Below are positions 44,370-55,900 of a DNA stretch of 64,000 bases, in pieces. Within the stretch, counting starts at the first letter, position 1. Every line of letters starts with the position of its first letter. Source of the stretch: Andalucia godoyi (taxonomy: Eukaryota > Discoba > Jakobea > Jakobida > Andaluciidae); assembly GCA_009859145.1 (NCBI GenBank), contig VRVR01000039.1, positions 7,909-71,908 of the forward strand, given 5' to 3'. A program made the translations under genes and the position numbers. The notes beneath the pieces were generated by a model that searched no databases, was not told the origin of the DNA, and saw only the letters and a list, made by a program, of their open reading frames with translations.

Positions 44370-46397
44370 CTAGAAATTCGCAGCCGAACTGCTGGTGCTC
44401 AGCAACTTCGAGATGACTCCCGAAAAGTCAGACAAATCTGCAACACCTTTCCCAGAAGCCTGCCACTGTACGCACGCCGTGATTCCGGAATCAAAGCCGA
44501 CCGCCAGCATCACTGCCCCCCCGTGCCCAATGAAGGTGGTCAGACAGCGAGCATTTCCTGTGTGCTCGTCGGAAACTGCAAGTACGGCATAGGGCAGCCG
44601 CCAATCCTCGATAGTAGCTGAGAGATCGAAAAGCAGCAGTTCGTTGGAGGAGAGTAAAACACAAAAGGAGGAATTTCTAAAGGAATGCCAGCACAAGGCA
44701 ATTGGAATCGCCCCCGAATTCGCGGATAAGAGTCCCCAAACATGTAACGGCTGTCGAGATCTACAAGAAGAAAGACGAAGGCATCCATCCGAAGAACCTG
44801 AAATACAAACATCTTCAATACTGGGACTAAACGACAAACAAGTGCACGCAAAGGACAATCGATCCGCCACTCTTCCGACTGCAGACACTCCGCCCAGGAA
44901 GCGTCGAACATCTCCTCTTGAGTGGGAGGCAAAGACCGGTCCATAGACATCTGTCGCAAACGCGAACCCATGCGAATCGCTCTGCAGCGATGCATCGTAC
45001 ACGCGAACACTTCGGCTGCTGTCCTCGCTGCTCACCAACGCGCCATCCCCAAATGGCTTCCATTTTCTCATCAGCGATATTCGGTACCTCCCAGACAGGG
45101 ACATCCCAAAGTCCGTCAGCGATTCACTCACGGCATCTTGTACGGGAACGACGACCCACAAATGAACCACACCGGTTTCGTCAATCGAGACGAGTTGAAT
45201 GGTGGTGGATATTCGAGAACTTCCAGGAGAGTCTTCGATATGGCACAACTTCACTATCGGAGCCACATGGTTCTCGTCGGATTTCCAGTCAGTGGAATAA
45301 CAAGGTTGTCGAACAGCGAAACTCTTGTTGTTGGTGGTGGTGGTGGTGTTGCTGTTGCTACTGCTGCTGTTGGCATCAGAGTCGTCGTCCGGGGATCGAA
45401 CACCTGCAATGGACAGATCCCACATGACAAGCGATCCATCACACGAACCTGCAAAAACCAAGTCCGGAAACCCTGGAACAATGCAAATCTGAGAAATCTG
45501 GTCTTCACAACCAAGAATGAACACGGGCGTCGTGGTCAGGCCTCTACTTCCAGAGATCAGCGCGACGTCGTAACAGCAGACTACTCCACGCTGCAGAGTA
45601 ACGTGTCGCTTGTCGGAAAATTCGAACCGCGTTGGGGAATATGCTACCAGCAATTGTGCGGGCGTAGGATACGGCAACAAGCATTGAACCAGCCGCCCAT
45701 CAATGATGTTTTCATGCCCTACGAGGAATCGCTTCAAATCCTTCGGCGTGTCTTTCTTTGCCACAATGTCCGCATATGATTTCTTCGCTTGAGTGGTATC
45801 ATTTTCTTCGAGCATGCCGCTGACAATTGGCAAAACAGCACGCAGAAAGGCATCCATTGATACGGAGCCGCCTTGATTCATGAGGTACTGCAAGTCCCTG
45901 TCCGCCCCGTCACTTGCCATGGACACCCTTAGGTCTTCGGGGACCTGGCATGCAAACGCGCAGAGTTCAATGTCCTCTGTCTGGCAATCGACGATCGTCC
46001 GCATGTTGGAATCAGGGATTTGGGCACTGGCAAACGCAACGTGCGAAGACATGGCCAAAACATCACTTTGCGACAGCGGAGGAAGGTCCAGCAGTGTGTA
46101 TTGCACTTCATCAAACTCCAGGATCCGCATCAGTCCTCGCCGTCGTTCGAAATCCCCATCTCCAGCCCTCGCTCTCGACGCCGATGCCGACGTCACCTTC
46201 TTTGGCGCTCTCACAAGAATCTCGGATCGAACAGGAGCAGCACTCGTCGACGACAGAGCACCCGCTCGCAAGGAAGCCGCACCCGTCGTACGGCTCGCAC
46301 TCGGCAGAGAAGCTGGTGCGTGCCTCACCTCGGTCTCTTGGTACTCTTCAAACTCTTCGTTCTCATATTCTTCAAAATCCTCTTCATAGTCATCCAT
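44370..46397 (-). CDS. WDR60: Dynein-2 intermediate chain WDR60 (DYNC2I1/FAP163)
   Basis: Subunit of cytoplasmic dynein-2, the motor for retrograde intraflagellar transport. It is 675 aa from the ATG at 46397, which begins MDDYEEDFEEYENEEFEEYQ, the acidic N-terminus characteristic of WDR60. The frame is open 59 codons further upstream, but those residues look like leader sequence. A linker/helical region follows to about residue 260. A WD-repeat propeller then begins around GVVCCYDV and VFAGSCDGSLVMWDL and runs to the C-terminus. A low-complexity Asp/Ser/Asn/Thr loop near 350-375 sits between blades. Animal WDR60 is about 1060 aa; the shortening is in the N-terminal half. It is convergent with SF3B3. 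Confidence 0.88.
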   Translation of the reverse strand: MDDYEEDFEEYENEEFEEYQETEVRHAPASLPSASRTTGAASLRAGALSSTSAAPVRSEILVRAPKKVTSASASRARAGDGDFERRRGLMRILEFDEVQYTLLDLPPLSQSDVLAMSSHVAFASAQIPDSNMRTIVDCQTEDIELCAFACQVPEDLRVSMASDGADRDLQYLMNQGGSVSMDAFLRAVLPIVSGMLEENDTTQAKKSYADIVAKKDTPKDLKRFLVGHENIIDGRLVQCLLPYPTPAQLLVAYSPTRFEFSDKRHVTLQRGVVCCYDVALISGSRGLTTTPVFILGCEDQISQICIVPGFPDLVFAGSCDGSLVMWDLSIAGVRSPDDDSDANSSSSNSNTTTTTNNKSFAVRQPCYSTDWKSDENHVAPIVKLCHIEDSPGSSRISTTIQLVSIDETGVVHLWVVVPVQDAVSESLTDFGMSLSGRYRISLMRKWKPFGDGALVSSEDSSRSVRVYDASLQSDSHGFAFATDVYGPVFASHSRGDVRRFLGGVSAVGRVADRLSFACTCLSFSPSIEDVCISGSSDGCLRLSSCRSRQPLHVWGLLSANSGAIPIALCWHSFRNSSFCVLLSSNELLLFDLSATIEDWRLPYAVLAVSDEHTGNARCLTTFIGHGGAVMLAVGFDSGITACVQWQASGKGVADLSDFSGVISKLLSTSSSAANF

Positions 46398-47133
46398 TTC
46401 TGTCCTTCCCGTCTCGCGTACCTGCTCACTCGGACAAACAGAAACAGAATCGCAATCGGAATCGGGAAAAAAAGATAAACAGGAAAACGAGAACTCCGAG
46501 ATTGATAAAATATTTATGACACTCCCAGCCCAAAACGACTTGTGGACCGCTGTGAAATATTCATCGGATAGCACGGGCTGAGTTGACAGCCGTCGACATT
46601 GCTGTTGAATGAGGCCGGCCTTTTTCCTTCTGCAGACTGCTGCTTCCGGCTATTGTTGTTGCAACGGCGTAGGTGTGCAGGCCGAGGCCCAATGAGATAC
46701 TATCAAATTGTAAACGTCACTTTACGCCACAAAGAAGAAAAAAAAAAAAAAAAAAAATCTGTCAGCGGCGAAGCATGCGAGACAAATGTTTGAGAGACGT
46801 TTTGTGTTGGAGGATGGTACTTATCCTTTGTTGGGAAATGTTTTCCTTTTTGCCTGTATTTCTGGTGGGTCGACGTTCTTCGACATCTGAAATCTCGGTT
46901 GAGCTGATTGAGTCTGCGCTAGCAATTTCGTCAAACACTCGACAATCGACATTCAAGTTTGACGTTTTTCGTGTCTCCGAAAATTTATCGGATTCCTTCA
47001 CGTCCCTATTTCTTTTATCTCTTCTTTTTTAACTATTAGTGTTTATTCTTTATTCTTGATTACTATCTTTTAATTAAAAAAAGGTATTATAAGAAAGGAA
47101 TACAAAAGTTGTGTGGTGAGGTGTGTTGGGAGG
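46398..47133. other. Divergent promoter region of WDR60 and HECT gene
   Basis: Contains an A-run at 46737-46757 and an AT-rich stretch (47030-47100) before the HECT start. The 46580-46730 part is of balanced composition, but I cannot assign a gene or RNA to it. Confidence 0.5.
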
Positions 47134-49461
47134 ATGCAGAAGAGCTTCAACTTTACGGGTTCTCACAAATCACGGCCTTCCGTGAATTTATCGGGTCGTT
47201 CGGTGGAAACCCGCGACGATATTCTGGAGAAGGTCCGAAAAGAGCGTGAGAATCGAGAAGAGGCCAAGAGAAGGGCTGTGGCGGCAGCGACGATTCAAAG
47301 GTATGCCAGAGGATTTGTAACAAGAAGACGCTTTCGGAACGTCCTGGCCGCAAGAGTCGGTGAGATGCTGCATCCGCTGTGCAACATTCGAACGGGCAGC
47401 AGAACTGGGTCAGAATCAGCGCCACATCCAACGCCAGAACCAGCCCTGGATCCCACAAGACTCTTGTTCTACTGCAAATGGTCGCTTGTGGGACAGTCCA
47501 TGCCGTCAGAAATGTCGGACATGCTGCAGCGCCGGCTGCCTGATTTTGCTCCGTTGTCCGAGAAGCTAGTTGTTCCGGTGCTGAGCAAGGCTGTGCTTGC
47601 GTCGAAAGATGCTCTTGACTGGGCGGATGTCCCACACCGAGAAGCTCTGTCTAGAGAGATATCAGGGCATGTGTGGAACGACCGCCTGCTCAACCCACGA
47701 TTGTTGCAGGTCTTCCCGTCGTTAAAGTACGATATCTTCGAGAATGTGGCGCGGTCGGCTGACGACCTCGATTATGGACTGGATCTCATTCGCAGGTACG
47801 TTGGCTGGAACGATACGTCGGTGCAGTGGTTTGACAAGAGTCTTTCTGTCTGTCGAACTGTTCAGTATTCGGTGGAAGTTTGCTTGGACATTGCAAGAGA
47901 AATGTTGATCCCTGTTTCCAAGACGACTATTTCTGCTGTTGGTTCCATGTTCGAAAAATGCTCCTCCAATGAGTTTCAAGAGTTGGAATTTTCAGATGTT
48001 ACGCATCTCGATGCTCTGACAAAGACTGTTCGCGTTGAAGATTGCTTTTTCCTTTTGAATCTTGATCCCCCTCGAGTACGGTTAATATTTTTCCTGCTCT
48101 CCCACATTTTGCGTTTCTACTCCGATGATGACGCTGTTAACAGTGTATCTCTCTCAGGCCTTGCGAAGTGCGTGCAACTTGCTGTGCAGTTTCAGCAGCC
48201 ATTTCTTGTCAAATTGTTGTTCGAGCGGAATGTTCGATTGAAATTCATCAATGATGCAGCCATCCAGGCGCCTCGACTTCCCCAATCAGACCCGCTGTAC
48301 AAGTTCCTGGTCCCGTTTGCTTCTCGAGCGGCGGCTTTTCTGTCTGATATGCGACAGAGAAGAAGGAACGAAGTATTCGGAGCAACAATGCACTTGACAG
48401 TGAATCGTGAGACGGCGTTGGAAGATGCCTTTCTGCAAATTCGTCACCGCCTTCCGGAGTTGGGTAAGGCGTATCTCCAGGGCTCCTTTCGTGGCGAAGC
48501 GGGACTTGGCCAGGGTGTCACAAAAGAATTGCTCGTGCAGATGCTCAAACAGGCTTTTTCTCAGCAGTATGGTCTGTTCACATTTTTTGGCAATATCTAC
48601 GTTCCGAACCCAGATTCCATTGTTCTGTTGGGAGTTTCGGACGGCGTGTCGCTTGCCTTGCAATATTTTGAATGCATTGGGGCTCTCCTTGGAAAATGCA
48701 TCAGTGAAGGCATTGTGGTGGATGCTCCGATTGCAGATTTCTTTCTCGGCAAGATTGTGGATTACCATGCTCGGCTCGATGATCTTGCACAGTACGATAC
48801 ACTGTACTACAAGAATCTGAAGGAGATTCTGTCGATTGAGGATGCATCAGTGCTGGACGATCTTTGTCTGTACTTCACTGTGAACGAGTCCGATGTCACA
48901 AATCGTGTCCAAGAATTGGTTTCTGGTGGACGAGACAAGAAAGTCGACATGTCCAACAGACGTATTTATGTCCAGCTTGTTGCTGATTTTTTGCTGAATC
49001 GCAGGTTTGCTAGCATTGCGAATGCCTTTGCTCGCGGAATGAACGCAGTCGTTCCAAAAGAGCTTCTTGGTGAATTTTTTAGGTATGAGGAACTGAGTCG
49101 TCTTATTTCTGGAAATGATGAAGGAGTGGATGTTGCAGACTGGATGCGCCATACCATTTACCAGGCGGTGCAACCGCAAGACCCGGAAGTTGTCTGGTTT
49201 TGGACCATAGTTTCAGAAATGTCGCAAGCGCAACGCTCGAAGCTGCTACGTTTTGCGACGTCGAATCCCCGAGTCCCGCTGTTGGGGTTTGGGGAAATGA
49301 ATCCGCAGTTTTGTATATCTCGTGGTGACGGGAAAAATCGACTGCCCACCGCTGCAACCTGCTTCAACCTGCTTAGGTTGCCCGTGTATGATTCGTTGGA
49401 AACGATGCGCCACAGCTTGTTGACTGCAATCGAGGAAGCACAGACTTTTGAACATTCGTAA
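47134..49461 (+). CDS. HECT E3 ubiquitin ligase, UBE3B/UBE3C (Hul5)-like
   Basis: Ubiquitin ligase that forms a thioester on its own cysteine. It is 775 aa from the first ATG (47134); the frame is open seven codons upstream but only from a GTG. The N-terminus has FNFTG and GRSVETRDDILEKVRKERE, typical of the UBE3B/UBE3C branch. An IQ motif follows (AAATIQRYARGFVTRRRF, about 50-68). The middle is helical. The HECT domain occupies roughly the last 370 residues, with FRGEAGLGQGVTKELL early in it and LPTAATCFNLLRLPVY near the end. The catalytic Cys is at about 743. The protein closes with TFEHS where relatives have GFELS. Shorter than animal homologues (about 1070) through loss of mid-region. Confidence 0.94.
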   Translation: MQKSFNFTGSHKSRPSVNLSGRSVETRDDILEKVRKERENREEAKRRAVAAATIQRYARGFVTRRRFRNVLAARVGEMLHPLCNIRTGSRTGSESAPHPTPEPALDPTRLLFYCKWSLVGQSMPSEMSDMLQRRLPDFAPLSEKLVVPVLSKAVLASKDALDWADVPHREALSREISGHVWNDRLLNPRLLQVFPSLKYDIFENVARSADDLDYGLDLIRRYVGWNDTSVQWFDKSLSVCRTVQYSVEVCLDIAREMLIPVSKTTISAVGSMFEKCSSNEFQELEFSDVTHLDALTKTVRVEDCFFLLNLDPPRVRLIFFLLSHILRFYSDDDAVNSVSLSGLAKCVQLAVQFQQPFLVKLLFERNVRLKFINDAAIQAPRLPQSDPLYKFLVPFASRAAAFLSDMRQRRRNEVFGATMHLTVNRETALEDAFLQIRHRLPELGKAYLQGSFRGEAGLGQGVTKELLVQMLKQAFSQQYGLFTFFGNIYVPNPDSIVLLGVSDGVSLALQYFECIGALLGKCISEGIVVDAPIADFFLGKIVDYHARLDDLAQYDTLYYKNLKEILSIEDASVLDDLCLYFTVNESDVTNRVQELVSGGRDKKVDMSNRRIYVQLVADFLLNRRFASIANAFARGMNAVVPKELLGEFFRYEELSRLISGNDEGVDVADWMRHTIYQAVQPQDPEVVWFWTIVSEMSQAQRSKLLRFATSNPRVPLLGFGEMNPQFCISRGDGKNRLPTAATCFNLLRLPVYDSLETMRHSLLTAIEEAQTFEHS

Positions 49462-49964
49462 GACTGCGGGCGATGGTGGGCCAAACGCCGTGTGTTGGTG
49501 TCGGAATGCTGTCTGACGGCCATGCATCACTGCAATGGGGAAAAAGAAAGAGAAAGGAAAAAGGAAAGAGAACGGTAAAGGTAAAGGGAAAAGAAGAAAA
49601 CAAATGCAAATGCAAATGCAAATACAGATGCAGATACAGCTGCCACTTATTGCGATATGATGGAGCAATCTAAAGCGCACGCAAACAAAAACACTGCCAC
49701 GCGCCATGCGCATGCGTTTTGCTATCTTGACAACTTCGTCACACGATGCCCGATTCGTTTCGCCCCCATTTTGATCATGAAATCCCTTGATAAATACGCC
49801 GCCGCGTTGCATTATGCATGTTGTTGGGCTGCAGCATTGATTATGGGTGATCAGCGATGATTACCCGTGGATTAGTGTACAATGTAGGCGATACCGATAC
49901 AAAAACAAATGCTTCTGTCGATGTAGGTGTTTTCTTTAATCCTTTATTATTTTTTTTAACCCTC
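49462..49964. other. Convergent spacer with hexamer repeat and the 19-mer
   Basis: Between HECT (+) and dynein (-) stops. A (CAAATG)n array degrading to CAGATG/CAGATA lies at 49601-49640. AGTGTACAATGTAGGCGAT occurs at 49875-49893 and also at 37639-37657. No gene seen. Confidence 0.6.
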
Positions 49965-52900
49965 CTATTCTGGGGTGGCACAAACACACGCAACTCCTCT
50001 TAGGATCCAGTGAGACGGAAACTGCTTGCCAGTCGGCAGCTCCATGCTGGTGATAAAGTTCGTGGAATGTCCAGTTGTGGACAGCGTACCCCTTCTTTCC
50101 GTTGTCTTGTACACAGGACACATGTACACCGACGCAGGATCCGGCAGCCGACGGAACTGCTGCGGAATGAGATGCATCACTGGGACGCGATTGAACAACT
50201 CCAACGGCCGGGCTTCGTCAATGCTTCCTGTATCCACGTTCCACCGAGCCCCTTCCATGTACAATCCATGGATGAAAACGCCTTCCTCGGGAGTCGAGCG
50301 CGGCATTCCAAGCTCCGAGGACAGCTTCACAGCAAAGGAAACCGTGTCAATTGGGACTGCAAATTTCCGCGCGAAATTCTGAAGAACTGCCGTCAAAAAT
50401 GCCTGAGGAAAGTATATTCCCGAAATCCAAAACGATGCCGGAGGCGCAGTTTCATACCAAGAATTGAGGAACTGTAAACGATCCAGCAGGTCCGCAAACC
50501 ACGACGACAGCGGTTTCACAGACGGATACGATTTGGAAGTCCATGACACAGGTACCACGTTTGTGAACATCGAGTCCGCCATTCGATCCAGCTTTTCACT
50601 CATCACCACTAGTCCGCGGGTGGCCTTGATCAGATCGGGAAGAGAACTATGCATCTCTTTGAGAAGCTTGTTGTACCGCATGCATTCCTGAATCAGAACA
50701 TTGTTCATGGAGTCCTCGTACTTCATCGGGTACTTGGCTGCAACTTCTTCAATTGCGAACACCTTGGGAAGCCGCATCAACATATCTTCTGCCATTGCGC
50801 GAACGATATCTTCGCGAGACAGCGCATTGGCATTGGTGTTGGAAGACGATTGCCGCGGCTGCATGGCAAGCATGGTCGACAACAGCAACCGACCCTCCGC
50901 TCCGGCATGAGTAATTTCTGCATTGGAATGCAGGCCAAACACAAATGGCGCCGCATGACTTGGCAAGTCGTCGATGCGCATGCGATACTCGTTCATGGAT
51001 CCCGAGGGAAGCGATGAGAACGGAGAATCCATGCCCGGAAGTACCGATCCAAACTCAAAATCATCGGATTCCAACGATCGCTCGTTCACAATGCCGTCAA
51101 AAGACGTCATCAAGCATCGTCTATCCCAGTCATCTGTGACTCTTCCACCATAGTTGATTTCTCCAAACAGGAAGCGGACAACTTTCAGCGGAATGTCCCC
51201 GCTTGATTCGTAGAACAGACGGAGCTGTTGGAGGCACACTGCGAAATCTCCAGAAGTAAACTCGTAAAACACATTAAATCCAAGTGGTCCGAACTTTCTT
51301 CTCTCGAGGACCACGGCATGGAAGAACGCCAGCGAGTATATCGCCTTCTGATATTTCCTGTCTTCAACCGCAGACCGAAGAACATCGGCTGAAATGAAGG
51401 ACGCGAAAGTTCGCTGAAGAGACGCACGAATGCCCCTCGGAGGTTCGTTCGTCATTTTCACACCATCCTGAAGCACAGACTGAGGGAACTCCGGAGTTGG
51501 CATCGAAGTCAGCCACAGTCTGAACTGGCGATGGCAGTTGTTCGAGGAAGCGTCCGCAGAAGAACTAATCAGGCCTTCCACAATCTTCTCAAGGGAAGGC
51601 ATCCACGAGGATGCCAAATGGCAATTCTGAAGCAGCACCCAGTTTCCGTTCTCCTTGCCGTCCTCGATGAGTTTCTCTGCAATGGGACCCTGGCCTTTTC
51701 CTAATGACACAGACACAAGCTTCCGGCCCATATTCATTTCGTCGGCAAAGTGCAAAAGTTCCTTCATAGGATCTGCACCCGCTGACAGCAAAAAGATCAA
51801 GGGAGTGCATGGCGAGGATTCGCGATAGGACTCAGCAAGGTTAAACGGTGGGGGCTCGACGAATCGGTTGCCCAGCCGACGCGAGACGTAGTACCGAATG
51901 CCATCCAGAACCTTGTCTTGGCGAACAGATCGGAGGAGCGTCACGGCAGACAACGGATGGAGGGTGCTGTCGATTAAGAACAGCGTCGACAATGGCACTT
52001 CGGAATTGTACACCTTCGCAAACACAGCCGGCTCCAGCAAACTGCTCCGAAGACGCGAAAACCTCGAAGATATCGCGGACTCTCCAAACAACAGCAGCGT
52101 CAGCTCTTTCCAAACAGAGTCGGACAGAACCTCGGGTCGTGATACTGTCCGAGGCACCTTGTCCGTCCCAGCTTTGGTGACTGCAGTGGGTCCTCTCAGC
52201 AAACACTCCCAGTCGGTATCCGACACAAATCCTGCGAGTTTGTCCACAGTCACGCTCAGTGCAAATGAAAACATGAGCTTGTGACGCTCGAACAAGGATC
52301 GACAGACCGTGTGGTACAAGCCGTGCAAAAACAGGGAGCGCAAAGACTTGAGTCGTGGTCGCACTTCGTCAGGCGCGGATGGCGGGGCAGCCTCGATGGA
52401 TTCCACATCACCTTCCAAGGACGTATAGGAAAGAAATGCAGCAGCCCCCAATTGATCGAAAGCCCTCATGAACTGGCGCAAGAACCATTGAAGCGAGAAT
52501 TGATACATCGGATCGATGTTGCCGAGATCCTGCAGGCAGAAGAAGACATGTGCAGCGAGGCGAGAGGCAAACCGATACTGCTCCCGAGTAACATCGATTT
52601 GCGCTTCAGTAATCTTGGCTTCCTTGACTTTCGCGTTAATCTCTTCACTCGTCACTTTCGCTGTTGAAAGTGTGTTAATCAGAACCTCATCCTCCAACAC
52701 ATCTCCTTTCGATTCCGAGAGCAGACGAAGAATGTTGTCTTCGATGCCTTTCAGTTGGGACTGCATGGAAGCATTTCTCTGCACAAGCGACCTCTTAAGC
52801 TCCTCTAAATCGGGTCGTTCTTTCTGCACGGCAACACCCAACAGCTGTTCTTCCAACCCGGCTTTTGTGATTGCAAAATTAATCAACATGACTTTCGAGC

Positions 52901-55900
52901 TCGTTTCTGGTGTATAATGCGGATTGCGCAGCTTTGTCGTCATGTACAAACGAAATGATGCGTTGACAGGCACATCCTGTTCTGCAATCCGAACCGTGAG
53001 GTTCCGAGCCCGGCCAGGTATCCCGGAGGAGCCGGTCCCGGAAAGACGAATCAGAGACGATTTTGACAAGTGGAACACCGGCTCGAGGAATGAAGGAAGC
53101 ACGTCCTCAAGGTTTTCCACGAGCAATGCGCGCCCGAATCGAACTGCATTCTCCAACACACGCGAAACATGCTCGTCGCCGACACCGCGAACAACATCCA
53201 GTGGTGTCTTCTGGAAAATCGAATTTGGGTTGTCGGCCCGATACAGATTCCGCACGAAAGTATTCGCTTGGCCTTGAGGATCAATGAACAACGGCCACCG
53301 ATCTCCGGACAGCGAAGAGAGTGACATGAGAGCATTCTCAACAGACAGCGTATCGGACGGAAGCCCGCAAAGGAACCATTTCTGTTCCTCAACAGGGTCC
53401 GACAGCATACTCCGAATGACAGAGACGGGCAGCGATTCAGAAGACTCCGATATGTCCACAGATTTGTGCGTCGTATAAGGAAGTCCGACATCCCGAAGCA
53501 CCTTCATCCAATCGCGATACAGACCGAATCGGTATTCCGTGGACAGCGGTCCACTGTACGCAACTCCCGCAGCAGCGAGGAGTGCATCCCCGTGAATATT
53601 GGACGACTGCTCTTCCAGAGACGTCAAGGTAACGCCCCACCTGATCTTTTCACCACTCAGACCCGATGTCAAACGACCAGCTCGGTCCAGCTTGGTAGCA
53701 CAATCGACCACCTTGGCTTGAAGTTCATCCTTATTGGCCAACGCTTCCTCGTATGCAATTTCCAGTTCTGCAATGCGAGTCTCGACATCCTCAAGTCGCT
53801 GTTTCGCTGCTTTCAGCGCCGAGGTGCGCTCCGCCAATTCGTCCTCGGCATCCCGCAGGCGGAGACGTTTGGGAGCGACTTCAACAGACACGCGGTAATA
53901 ATCAACCATAGCTCTGACCCATAAACACATCGACCGCGCTGCTCGCGAAACTTTTTCGATTCTCGCTGGATCAAACTCGGGATCATTGTAATAGGGAAGG
54001 ATCTTGTGAATTCGCTTTTCGTCAATGCTATCTCGATTGAACGTGAACAATGTCTCCAAGAACCCACGAGCATCTCGAAGGAGGCCTTTCGCAGGTTCCC
54101 AGTAATCATCAACTTTGGTGTTGAAGGAGGCGACAACTTTTCTCGGTGCCACTTCGAGCATAATGCAAACCGCTTCGAGCACGAGCTTGACACCGGACGG
54201 GGGAGTCTTGTAAGACCCAACCTCTTGTAAATCCGAAACCTTCAGCGACTGCAGCGACGAAAGCGCCGCATCCAGAGCCGGAAGCGCCTTGTCTAAATCT
54301 CGCTGCGCTTCGTCTTTGATCATTTGACATTCTTTCGCCTTCTGCGACGCTTCCTTTTCTTCATCGATCACTTGCTCGCGGGTCTGATCCGCTTGCTCTC
54401 GGTCAGCAGAAATTTGCACCATCATTCTCTCAATCTGCTCCTGTGCTTTCTGCAGTTTGGGCTTCAGCGCTTCGAGATCCTGCTGCAAGCCAGCCACAAT
54501 GGACTCTGCTTCACGGAGTTTCTCGAGACCAACGGAAAGGCGTCGAGTGGCCGAATTGATCGTATTCCAAGTGTGAAACAACGTCTCCATGAAAATCCTA
54601 AGCAGCTCGAGATAGGATGCCGGTGTCACAAAAACAGGACGCTTCATCTGCATAAAATAGTCACGAGACGTATTCTCGGCAATCTGATGCACCGCGACAC
54701 AGCTTCGGATGAAGGACTGCACAGCAGACTCACTGAAATTGAGTTTGCGATTCGGCACGCCACTGTCAACATCTGTGCGGACAGCTTCATAGGAAGAAAA
54801 GTGAGAAATGGATTGCCGGATCTGACTATCCCCAACGGACAACAGCGCATCCGCTGACCAGGCAGAGAAGTAGTCAATGGTGCAACAGCTGATGAGACTC
54901 GGGAACATACGGCCACGACGACGGAAAACCTCCCCAATCGGACTCATGGCTACCACAATGTGGAGATTGCGGCGAACTCTCTTGATAAACCGCGCCCACA
55001 TCGACGGCCGCGTGATCGGAAGTCCTTCTTCGACGCAGACGGATTGCATTTCCTTGAAGATGTGCTCAAGATCAGCCGCATCATTTGGATTGGCCGCATC
55101 AAACAGCCCAGAAATGTCACCGTTGCTGAGAAGCGAGTTGAGATCCTCGAGAAGGAGATCGTTGAGCGCAGCATCCGCAGCCATGATTACAGACGGGTCG
55201 TTCCGCAGACCGCTGACTTTCATGGCTTTCTTTAAATCGTTCCTCCATTCAAGAAGCGAAACATCGGAGCTCGACGAGAGTTCAATCAAGACATGATCGC
55301 AAATAAAAGCCGCCAGGCGAACAAGAGACTGTCGTCCAGAACCACCAATTCCAAGGAGAAGACAATTTCCACCGGATTGCCGCAACACGCGAATAATTCG
55401 GCAAACATGCTCAACTGCCTGTCCAAACAACACGATGTGCATGGGCTTACCAGTTTGGGCATTGTAGTCGTCCAGAGCATTCCGCAAGTACAGATCCACC
55501 ATGGAGCGATGCTGAACTTTGTGGTATGTCCCAACAAGCGATTCTGTGTTTAAGAAGTCCTGGAACACGTCATTATGATCATGATCAACGGACCGAAGAG
55601 ACGTCAAAATCGCCTTGTCATCCGTCGCCGACAATAAATCCTTGACAGCTGCGTCAAACCACAATCCATCTTGCTCATCGACCAGACGGTCTCTGAAAAC
55701 TCTCTGCAACTCATGACGGAAAAGCAGGAGCAACTCAGATGCATTCGAAACTGCGAGCGGGCTGGCTCGGACGACTCCAGTGATCACCGCAGAAAGATCT
55801 CGCAGACTGAACAAGTAATGACTCTTGGTGGGAGTCGGTCGGAGGTCGGCTGTAACTTTTTGGAAGAGGCCGCACATGACTTTCACCATGTGTGCCACAA

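Noticed and set aside
45380-45420. tRNA B-box-like GTTCGATCC on the minus strand
   Set aside because: It is inside WDR60 coding sequence and no matching stems or A-box were found; similar strings near 7250 and 18137 also fail to fold as a T-arm.
44922-45779. 285-codon plus frame within WDR60
   Set aside because: Antisense shadow of a conserved WD-repeat protein; poly-Val/Gly stretches mirror the Thr/Asn low-complexity loop.
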